A stretch of 64,000 nucleotides of DNA from Vanrija pseudolonga. Taxonomy: Eukaryota > Basidiomycota > Tremellomycetes > Trichosporonales > Trichosporonaceae. Both the position numbers and the translations under genes were made by a program. This document shows, piece by piece, positions 43,384 to 52,851 of this stretch (the stretch's first letter is position 1; every line of letters starts with the position of its first letter). The stretch covers positions 1,674,001-1,738,000 of the forward strand of contig NC_085852.1 in assembly GCF_020906515.1 (NCBI RefSeq). The letters run 5' to 3'. The notes under the pieces are model-generated. The model was not told the DNA's origin. It saw only the letters and a program-made list of their open reading frames with translations, and did no database searches.

Positions 43384-44484
43384 ATGGCCCTCCGCAACTC
43401 GCAGCGTATCTGGATCCTCAACAAGGCGCCCACGGGCCCCATCACGTCCGAGACGTTCAGGCTCGAGACGCGCCCCCTGCCTGCCCTCACGGCCGGCCAG
43501 CTGCTCGTGCAGGTGCAGTACATTTCGAACGACCCGGTCCAGCGCACCTTTATCTCGGCGGGCCCCAACGCCATCATCAAGCCCGGCTCGCCGCTCCGCT
43601 CGTCGGGCGTCGCCAAGGTCCTCGAGAGCCAGAGCCAAAAGTACAAGGTCGGCGACCGCGTGTTCGGGCCGTTTGGCTGGACCGACTTTAGCGTCGTCGA
43701 CGACTCGTTTGTGACTGCCCCTGCTGCGTGAGTGAGCCAGACCCCAGATGGCAGAGCTGACCGCCCCCAGCGAGCTGCCCGGCAAGCCGTACGCGTCCAT
43801 CTCGCCCCTCGGCATGACGTCCCTCACGGCATACGGCGGCGCGATCGACGTGCTCGACGTCAAGCCCGAGCACACGGTCATCGTGTCCGGCGCCGCGGGT
43901 GCCGTCGGCCAGGTCGTTGTCCAGCTGGCCAAGAACGTCAAGGGCGCCAAGAAGGTCATTGGCATCGCTGGTGGCCCGGAGAAGGTCGCGTACCTCAAGT
44001 CGATTGGCGCGGACGCCGCCGTCGACTACAAGGACCCCAACTGGAAGGACCACCTCGCGGCCATTGTCGGCAAGGACGGCATCGACCGCTTCTTTGACAA
44101 TGTCGGCGGCGACATCTTTGACCACATCCTCACGGTGCTCAACATCCACGGCCGCATCGCGCTCTGCGGCCAGATCGCCGGCTACAACGGCCAGTACACG
44201 CCGTTCCCCCACTTTGTCGAAATTGCCTCCAAGCGCATTACGCTCCAGGGTGGGTGAAGATCTAGGAAGCTAATGCTGACGTACCAGGTTTCACCGTCGG
44301 TGACTACATCACCCGCTGGGCCGAGGTCTCCAAGGAGCTCCGCAAGCTCATCGACGAGGGCAAGCTCAAGGTTGACAACGCTGAGACTGTCGTCCCGACC
44401 AAGATTGAGGATGTTCCCACTACCTGGACCCGCTTGTTCGAGGGCAAGAGCCGCGGAAAGCTCATCACTCAGCTCGAGGCGTAG
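43384..44484 (+). CDS. NADP-dependent medium-chain reductase (leukotriene B4 12-hydroxydehydrogenase/2-alkenal reductase type)
   Basis: Exons 43384-43727, 43771-44249 and 44288-44484 give 339 aa. No zinc-binding cysteines are seen, as expected for this MDR branch. Signatures: QVQYISNDPVQRTFI near the N-terminus, PLGMTSLTAYGGAIDVLDVKPEHTVIVSGAAGAVGQVVVQLAK (nucleotide-binding loop), YFDNVGGD-like RFFDNVGGDIFDHIL, and GRIALCGQIAGYN. Family members reduce alpha,beta-unsaturated aldehydes and ketones with NADPH and help detoxify reactive carbonyls. The sequence looks complete. It is divergent from the amino acid transporter and convergent with the FucP-like gene. Confidence 0.88.
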
Positions 44485-44590
44485 GATCCGGCTGTGTATG
44501 TAGCCAGGCTGTGAGCTGGTCTGGCCAGGAAATGCTACACCACGTTCACAAGAATCGCATCTCATGTTGTTACAACTGACCGCACACGTC

Positions 44591-46071
44591 CTACTGCTTG
44601 ACCGACTCGACCTGGTGAACCACCGCCTTGTCCTTCTCATCGAGGTCGCGGATCGCCGACTCGCGGGCATCCTTCTCGGCCTCCTCGGCTCCGTCGAGGT
44701 CCTTGACCCAGATGGACCACACGCCGCGGCGGTTGCACTTGTGGGCCCACATGCCCATGCCGTAGAGCATGAGGGGTACGAAGCCCGTCATGGGGATGAG
44801 GAACGAGAGGCGCGACGACGTGACGTCGGCCAGCGCAGCCTGCATGGACGGGTATGCCGCGCCGCCGGACACGCCGGCACACAGCAGGCCGCCGCCGATC
44901 TTGGTGTACCCGCCGAGGTTGGCCACTGCGATCGAGTAGATGACGGGGTAGCACGTCGACTCGAAGAGGAAGATGATGAACAGGCACCCGATGCCCGCCT
45001 TGCCGTGCAGGAGGGACGTGAGGATCGAGAAGATGACCAGGCCGACGCCGTTGACGGCCAGCGAGAATGCCGGGTCCACGTAGCGCAGATAGCCGACGCC
45101 GATGAAGCGGCCGACGGTGAACACTGCCTGGCAGCCCGAGAGGATGTTTGCGCCCATCGCCGAGTCGTAGCCGCCCTGCTCGATGACGTAGAAGACGGTA
45201 AAGGTGGCCACGGCGACCTGCGCGCCGACGTAGAACCACTCGGCAGCGAACCCGAAGAGCGTGTGGCGCTGGCGGAGGAAGCCGCGCCAGCCTTGCTCCT
45301 CCATGGTCTGCTCCTCTTCCGGCGTGACGTGCTGGCGCACCTCGGGCAGCTTGGCGAAATACACGCCAATGTTGAGGAGGAGCGCGAAGACCGCCAGGGC
45401 GAGGTAGACGTACTGCACTGTGCCGAGCGAGTCCTTGTTGGCCTCGTTGAAGAAGGCGTGCGCGCCGATCTGCGGGCCGACAACGGTCGCGATGCCCTGG
45501 GTCCGTCAGTGGCGCCGGCAGCTAACACTCACGTTGAACGACTGCGCGAGCGTGAGGCGGAACCCCGCGTGCTTGGCCGGGCCAAGCACAGTGATGTACG
45601 TGTTGGCGGCTACCTCGAGTGTGGCGATGCCCGACGCCGCGACGAACGTGAACGCGACAAACATGCCATACTTGCCGTACTTTGCCGACGGCCAGAAGAG
45701 GATCGCGCCGATACTGAACAGGCCGAGGCCGATATGGATCCCCTTCTTGTATCCGATGCGGCGCATGACCCACCCCATGGGTGGGGACACGAGGAGCTGT
45801 GGCGTGAGTGGTGCCTTGCGTGTGGCGCGGCTTACATAGGCGATAAAGTACGAGAACTGGAGGAGCGTTGTCTGTACCTTGGTGAGGTTGAAGTTGTGCA
45901 GGAAGTGCTGGTTGAGCACGTCGAGCAGGCCGTACGACAGGCCCCAGAGGAAGAACTGGCGTGAGCTGGCATGGCCAGGCAGGAGCCACTCACGAAGGAC
46001 GTGACGAGGCTGAACGAGAAGATGAGCTGCCCGCGCGACAGCTGCGTGTAGTCCTGCGCTTGGACTGCCAT
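44591..46071 (-). CDS. MFS sugar permease of the FucP (L-fucose/glucose-galactose) type
   Basis: Exons complement(45994-46071, 45836-45955, 45533-45796, 44591-45496) give 455 aa. About 12 hydrophobic segments are seen. FFLWGLSYGLLDVLNQHFLHNFNLTKVQTTLLQFSYF is the FucP-family first helix pair, followed by PPMGWVMRRIGYKKGIHIGL. AANTYITVLGPAKHAGFRLTLAQSFNGIATVVGPQIGA is the next hallmark, and VIYSIAVANLGGYTKIGGGLLC the late one. Relatives carry L-fucose, galactose or glucose with protons; the exact sugar is not readable. Exon 1 encodes only the cytoplasmic N-terminus and the start of TM1. Confidence 0.87.
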
Positions 46072-48746
46072 GGTGAAGACGTCTTGTGGGGAAGAGCAAG
46101 TGAGGTGGAGCAGCAAGTGTGGGGCCCTGTCGGCTGCTCTCGCTGCCCTTTATCACGTTGCTCGCCGGCGGCATCGAACGTCAAACGACCCCGACATGTC
46201 GGATGGCCCCAAGCCGGGGTTAGTGGGGCGCGGTGCACGCGCGCAGACAGACAAGACAAACATCGGCGACTTGGCGACGGCTGCTCTGCCTGCTCGTCGT
46301 GTGGGAACGGCCCCGCCACCGGCGACATTTGGCCACTATGACGCCAGTCGCCGGGGCCTGGGGCCTCGTGGGGTGGGGCAGCGCGCTTGCCGGCGGCTTG
46401 GCCCCCGCACGACAGACCGTGCTGCGGGGCATTGGGCTGGGCATCGTGCTTTGTTAGAGACGGAGGTGCTGGGAGATTGGCAACGAGCGGGATAACATGC
46501 AGGTGGGCGAGGGGCAAGGCCCGCGGTTGGGGCAGCGCTCGACTGAGAGGGAGAGAGGGCTAGTACAGCGCCTGATGTAGCAACTGCGCTCGTAGCAGCG
46601 GAGGCACGGCCGCTCCTCGTCCGCTCGCATGGCACAGCGGGGTAAGGGGAGGAGGTACGCGCTCGGCTGTGCGCTTTGAGTAGTAGTAGTCGTAGTAGTG
46701 CGTGTATTGCCCGTAAGTGTTGTCCGTGTTGCACATGCTCCGCACTCTCAAACCGCCGGAGACGAGTGGCACTACTAGCCTAGGCTGCCCTTGCCGTCCC
46801 TCACGACCGGCATATCAATGCGCCGCGGTGCGTCGCCAGAGCTGGCCTGGAGGTAGACGATCCAAAGCTGCTTGCGAGCGAGCGGCCGACAGTCCTCCGT
46901 GCATGTCCGGTATCGGCCGTCGGGGCCTCGCCCGCTCGCCCGCGTGAGAGGCGTGCGTTGCGAGCGGCCTGCGCTCCGCCGCGACGGCCTCGGTACAGCC
47001 CAACCCGCGTTCGGAGCGGCATAGCTATCGTTCCGGCTGGCGTGTCGGCGAGCAGTGGGCAGCGGCAAGAGTAGGCAAGTCGCGGCTGGTGATGGCAGTA
47101 GTTTGCCCAACAGCTCGCTGGCAGTTGCACGTGGCCTGGGGACCCGGACGCCGCAGACTCGAGCACACGGCGCCCGGCGTCGCCGCGGTGCGGCAGGCGG
47201 AGTAAGTACTGCATAAACTCGGTGTGTGCACCCAGACGAGAGGGATCACGCGGCGCTTCCGAGTGCCCGAGCACGCCGGGTGGGCCGATGTGCCGGCGCT
47301 GCTGCTGTATAGCGCCGACATACGGCACGGAATGGCGTGGTACCTACCTACCGCGCTGGTGTGCGTGCCGCACCCGACCGAGCCGAATGGCTGATGATCG
47401 AAGGGAGGCGAGATAAACAATGGCAGCGTTGCCTGGGCTCTCTGGTTGCCCGAACCAAGCAACGCTCAATAGGCCGTAGCGCCGCAAAGGCAGGCTACGT
47501 CGCTCGATTCTCGGCGATGAGATGGCGCTTGGCGTCATCTGCTTGGGTGGGTGGGTGGTGGGCAGTGAGGTGAACGTGCGCGTCGGTGACGGCCCCCTGT
47601 TGATTGAGGGGATCAGCAGGGCTGGCTTCTAGGGTTGCTTCAGCTACATACATTCTTCTCGACTCTGCCCTCCTTGCAAGGTGTCGCTCAGCACCCATCA
47701 TTGACGCGTGGGCCGGTCCATGGGTTGGACAGTGCTCACCACAACACTTGACAATCTCGGCGACATGCCCCCCTTGCGGGCAAGCCAATGCGGCTACTAG
47801 CAGTGCGCAGCTGATTATGAACAGTTGGCCAGCTTTGGCCTGACGTCGCACGTCTCCTAGAGGTCCAGGCTAATGGGTCGATCGGCTTACAAGGTTTCTG
47901 GGCGGCAAGAGCAGACCGAGCTGGCAGTCTCTCTGCCCACCCCACCCACCACCCAGCAAGCACCCGCCAACTTAGCTCGACTTAGAGCCGCATTGATCGA
48001 CCTTAGTGCATCGGACCCCCCTCCTGTGGTGGCATGCCGCACTCCGCCCGCATACGCAAGCCGGCGCATACATGGCTGGCCAACATGCGACAATTGAGCG
48101 TGCGAGGTGAATGCATAGAATGCATCCGGAACGGGGTAGCGGGGGTGTCTCGGCTGCACAAGGAGAGAGGTCGGACAAGTCCACCACAGACATGATCAAT
48201 TGAACGGACAGGACAGCCCTCTCGCAGACGAATATAGCACACTGCACCAAGTGCCCAAAGCTTGACGTTGTCGCACCTCGGAGATGAGTCTTCGACACTA
48301 TGCATATGATAGACGCATGACGAGCTAAAGGGTGTTACCCTGCCCACAGCAGAGACGACAGCGCGCCAGCTGCCACCCAATGTGGCACGCGCACGCTGCC
48401 TTACGCCCGGTGACAACCCATGCTGTTGCTCAATAATCAATCACACCCCACGTCGCCCAAACAAGGCACACCGCGCACATGCACTCTAATCACCGTTGGT
48501 TTGCCTTGCTAGCTCTGTTGAATTAAGGCCGAGCGAGGTGGGCGCGATCTTTGACCTACTCGCTGTGTTTGGGCCAACAACGTTACGTGGTGTTGTGGTT
48601 CTGGCGTGGGCGCGGCGCGGCGCAGGAGGGCTCTACACCAGCCGGCGGCCTCGCTCTCTCTTCGGTCTTGAGCAGGCCGCGTTTAAAGCAAGAGCCGAGA
48701 AGGTCGCCTTTCCCACCCCAAGGTCTCCAAACACGCAGCCCGCACC
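46072..48746. other. Longest intergenic region in the window
   Basis: 2.68 kb. I find no conserved open frame, tRNA or repeat family. A GTAGTAGTAGTCGTAGTAGTGCG tract lies near 46679-46702. The region is slightly less GC-rich than the genes. Short open frames on both strands show no shared family features. It separates the divergent sugar permease and carbonic anhydrase genes. Confidence 0.45.
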
Positions 48747-49663
48747 ATGAAGTTCAGTCTCCTCGCCCTGGCCAGTGAGTCGCCGTTGCACGCCAGCGCT
48801 GACCCCAGCCCTCGCCATCACTGCCCTCGCCAACAACTCTGGCGGAGGCGGCAGCGGCGGCGGCGCGCCCAGCTCGGGCGGCTACTGCCCCGACTGCAAG
48901 ATCCAAGGCGTCAACAATGTAACCACAAAGTTCCTCAAGGGCAACTGCAAGTGGGCGCACAAGACGGACAAGAAGGACCCCAACTTCCTCATCAACCTCT
49001 CCAAGGGCCAGAACCCGCCGCTGCTCTGGATCGGGTGCTCCGACTCGCGCGTCCCAGAGACGGTGATTACCAACTCGCGCCCGGGCGACATCTTCGTGCA
49101 CGTAAGTCGCGGTGAGAGACACAGCTGACGCCAGCGAAACATTGCCAACATGGTCCCGCTCACCGACGACAACTCGCTCGCGGTGCTCGACTACGCCGTG
49201 CTCCATGTCGGCGTGTCGGACGGTACGTGCGCCTTCTTCGGGCCTAGCTGACGCCCGCCCAGTCGTTGTGGTTGGCCACACCAAGTGTGGTGGCGCGACG
49301 GCCGCCTACAACGCCGTGCACCCGCCCGCGACGCCCGCCGAGCCCGTCACGGACGACCCGAGCGTCGAGAGCCACCTGACGAGCTGGCTCGCGCCGCTCA
49401 TCGCGCTGACCAAGGCGCTGCCGGGGAACGCGACGATCGAGGATGTTGTCGAACACAACGTCGCCGCGCAAGTCGACAACGTCGTACAGTCGCCCGTGAG
49501 TGTTCCATGGCTGACCCCGCCCCACTGACCCCGCCCACAGATCGTCCAGAACGCGTGGAAGCAGGGCAAGGACGTCCGCGTCCACGGATGGGTGTACGAC
49601 CTCGAGACGGGCCTCCTGCACGACCTCGGCCTCACGCGCACAAAGGCTGACTGCACCGACTAG
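48747..49663 (+). CDS. Beta-class carbonic anhydrase with N-terminal secretion signal
   Basis: Exons 48747-48774, 48809-49101, 49135-49222, 49263-49495 and 49541-49663 give 254 aa. The start [17 protein letters not shown] is a signal peptide, followed by a Gly/Ser linker. Zinc ligands Cys86 (CSDSR, with Asp88/Arg90 dyad), His142 and Cys145 (GHTKCGG) are all present. [18 protein letters not shown] and [17 protein letters not shown]-like sequence complete the fold. The reaction is CO2 hydration to bicarbonate. Cytosolic fungal beta-CAs (Nce103) lack a signal peptide; this copy should be secreted or sit in the cell wall. Extra cysteines (CPDC, NCKW) may form disulfides. Confidence 0.9.
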
Positions 49664-50092
49664 GCATAACGAGGGGTTGATGTTCATAGCGAAAATAATA
49701 TGGAGGACATTGCTTCGGTTGGCGGGGCGCTTAAGCATGTCGCCACAGCCGATATGCCACTGACTGGCCGCCAGTGCCGCCGGAAGGTGGGAGCACTAAC
49801 TCTTGCCAAGACACCGCATCAGCCTACCCATCTGCACGTATGTAGGGCTGACTCCTATGCGACCATGCATGCTCACCCCGCGGTGCGCCGTTCAACCGCC
49901 CCCGCCGCGCTGCACGCCGAGCTGCGCGCCGCGTCAATCGCGAGCCACCGCGGCGGCTAGATAAACGTCGGGTGAGCAGGGCGGTTAACCCCGCACCGCG
50001 CCATAGCCGACGCATCGGCCCGCTACCACCATCGTAACGAGTCACCAGCGCGCACCAAGACGTGTTCACGACTGCACTCTTAAGCAAGCAGC
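49664..50092. other. Intergenic region
   Basis: 429 bp between carbonic anhydrase and the hydroxyacid dehydrogenase, both on the plus strand. CGCCGCGCTGCACGCCGAGCTG-type GC-rich patches are present; no gene seen. Confidence 0.35.
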
Positions 50093-51397
50093 ATGCGGGC
50101 CTCGACAGCGCTGCTCACCACCCTCGGACGCGTCGTGACCCCCTTATCCTCACCAGCAAACATGACCCGCGCCACTAACCCCATCTCGACGGTCGCCGTG
50201 CTCCTGCCCCTGCCGGACGCGGCGCTCGCCAAGCTGCGCGGCGCCTTCAAGACAGTGCACTACCACCCCGACTTTACTCTGCCGGCCGCGGTGCGCCCCG
50301 AGGTCGAGTACATCTTCACCAGCTGGGCTGGCCTGCCGTCCGACGTGGCCCTCGCCGACATCCCCAACGTGCGGCACGTGCAGCTCGGCATGGCGGGCGC
50401 CGACAAGCTGCTCTCGTCCCCTGCCATCGCGGAGATCGCCAAGCGCGGCGCTGCGAGCCCGACAGTCAGCACGGCGAGCGGGACGCACGTCGTCAGCATC
50501 CCGCAGTGGGTCGTGGGCAACGTCATCAACCTGTTCCACCAGATGCAGAGCATGATCTCGTTTGCAAGGGTAGGTGCTCGGCGTGGCGTGGTGCGCGGCG
50601 AGCGAGCTGACGCCGACGCCAGACAAACGCCCGCTGGGCATCCGAGCCAGAGGTCGACATCGCCAGCCAGCCGTACTTTGCCCGCTCGCTATACGGCCGC
50701 ACGGCCGGCATGCTGGGGTACGGCGCGCTCGGGCGCGAGTCGGCCCGCCTGCTCAAGGCGCACGGCATGCGCGTGATTGCCGCCAACACGAGCGGGAAGA
50801 GCACGAGCGAGACGGAGGTGAGGGAGGCCACCGCAGGTGGCCGACTTGGGAGTAGCATCGCTCACACCACCCAGTATGTCATCCCCGGCACGGGCGACCC
50901 GGACGGCAGCATCCCCTCGGCGTACTTCTCGACCAAGGACGCTTCCGCGTTCGACGAGTTCCTGTCCCAGACCGACGTGCTGGTGTGCAGCATGCCCAGC
51001 ACGCCCGCGACGCGGGGGATGCTGACGGCAGAGAGGCTGGGTGGGTCGAACCTTGCGCCACCATCTATGCAGACCACTGACACCGCTCGCAGCAAAGCTC
51101 CGCCCCGGAGCCCTGCTCATCAACATCGGCCGCGGTGACCTCGTGTCGAGCGCCGACATCCTCGCAGCACTGGACAACGGCACACTCTTCGGCGCCGCGC
51201 TCGACGTGACCGACCCGGAGCCGCTGCCGGCCGGGCATGCGCTGTGGACGCACCCGCGCGCCATCGTCACCCCGCACCTGAGCGGCAATGCCGAGGGCGA
51301 GTTTGACATCGCGACGGACATTGCGCTCGAGAATGCGCGGCGCGTCGAGCGCGGCGAGCGGCCGTTCAACGTCGTCGACCTGGCCAAGGGATACTAG
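50093..51397 (+). CDS. D-isomer-specific 2-hydroxyacid dehydrogenase
   Basis: Exons 50093-50569, 50623-50817, 50875-51040 and 51093-51397 give 380 aa. TAGMLGYGALGRESARLLKAHGMRV is the NAD-binding glycine motif. The catalytic Arg is in LINIGRGDLV, the Glu is likely in VTDPEPLP, and the His is in VTPHLSGN. HVVSIPQWVVGNVINLFHQM is the usual helix before the coenzyme domain. Members reduce 2-keto acids such as glyoxylate or hydroxypyruvate. The first 23 residues (MRASTALLTTLGRVVTPLSS) could be a mitochondrial presequence; a second ATG at 50162 would give a cytosolic form. Insertion ASPTVSTASGTH precedes the coenzyme domain. Confidence 0.88.
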
Positions 51398-51549
51398 GGA
51401 CGTGTATGCAGTTCTTGTTTGTGCATGTAGCTCTGGTCAGCTGCCACCCGCCGGATCGGTCTAGAGCTTCATCCGTCTTGTTCTGCCTGTCAATCTAGTC
51501 TGTCTGCTGTATCGTATCTCATCTCGCCTCACGGCGCCAGGCCACGGCC

Positions 51550-52541
51550 CTACGCAAACTTCATCTTGCTCGTCCTGATGCGCAGCCCAAGCCCAATGGC
51601 AATGAGCGGGATGCCGATGTAGAACGCGCCGACGCGGAGGGGCGTGTACGCCGGGCCGCGGGACACGGCCCAGGTCGAGTATCCGCCCGCGAGGAAGGCG
51701 GTCGCGAGGGACAGCCCGATGAGGAGGTATCCCGAGAGGCTGCGGTCGGCGTCAGCCTGCCCTCCGTCCCCTCCTCGCCCAACTCACCGGTGGTACTTGT
51801 ACACCGCCTTGGCCTTTGCGCCGCCGCCGAACGCCGCGCCGCCCGCCCACACGCTCAGCCCGCCAACAAGCGCCTGCACCAGCACCCACAGCAGCGTCGC
51901 GCAGCCGAACCACGCATGCCACGTCGTGTAGTGCGCCGCGCCGTGCACCTCCTTGTTCCACCACATGAACGACGTGCCGACCGCCATGAGGGGCACGGCA
52001 AAGCCGGCAAGCACACGCTGGTGCGTGGCCAGGCGCAGCGCGCGCACGCCCGGCGGCGGCGTCGGCGGCTGCACCGGCGCAACGCCGAGCGCGAACAGCG
52101 TGATCGCGAGCGCGTTCAGCGGGGGGTGCGGCGCGAAGTAGCCCAGCGCGGCCACGTCGGCGGTCAGGACGAGCGTCCAGGTGAGCGGGAGGAAGAGGGC
52201 GATGCCGGCCTGGACACGAGCGTTAGCGAGTGTCGGGCAGTGAGTGGGGCGGGGAGCGCCGCCGACAACGACCGATACCGGTGTTGCACGCTCGGTCGCT
52301 GCGCGACCTCGCTACTCACAGCAAGCAGCCCGAGGCTCCACCTATCCCTAGTCGTCGGCGCCATGTTGAGTGCGCGGAGGAACGGTCCAGAAGGCTTGGG
52401 CTCGTCGTCGTCGGGGTCGGCGAGCGCGATGCGGCCGGTGGAGTCGTCGTCGGTGGTGGGCGAGATGTCGTCGACGTCTGCTGCCTCCTCTTCGTCGAGG
52501 AGCGGGCGCTGCGAGTCTGAGCGGCGGCGGGGCGCGACCAT
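51550..52541 (-). CDS. Cytochrome b561-like membrane protein
   Basis: Exons complement(52320-52541, 51788-52209, 51550-51739) give 277 aa. An acidic N-terminus of ~60 residues (LLDEEEAADVDDISPTTDDD) leads into about six hydrophobic segments. Candidate haem-ligand histidines sit at consistent places: FAPHPPLNAL, ATHQRVLAGF, HYTTWHAWFG and KYHRLSGYLL. This is the core pattern of the cytochrome b561/ferric reductase transmembrane domain; there is no DOMON domain. Members pass electrons across membranes, for example to ferric iron or monodehydroascorbate. A short protein of the fungal b561 group is most likely. Confidence 0.72.
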
Positions 52542-52851
52542 GTGCGCTGGGTGTGGCGAGTGCACGGTGGCGTGTGCGCGTGTGGTGGGAAGTAACCGAC
52601 GCTTGCTTGATATGGACGTCTTTTGACTGGTCGTTGTCCTTGTCGTTGTTGCGACTTTGCTGCGCGATTACGTGCTGGCCACTTAGCGCGCACTGGCTTG
52701 CTGACAAAACGGTGTGCAACCACTTAGGCACGTTTAATCAGATAGCGCGGACTTGAACGCCGGTCACGGGCACACTACATTCCTTCACTTCATTGCTTTT
52801 GCTCTACGTCTATGGACATACCATGCATGGGGCCCACTACCCTTTCCCCGC
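52542..52851. other. Intergenic region
   Basis: 310 bp between two minus-strand genes: promoter of the b561-like gene and 3' side of the amidohydrolase. Nothing else seen. Confidence 0.35.

Noticed and set aside
46072-48746. Longest intergenic region as a possible centromere or transposon remnant
   Set aside because: No repeats, reverse-transcriptase or transposase traces seen; length is modest and composition ordinary.
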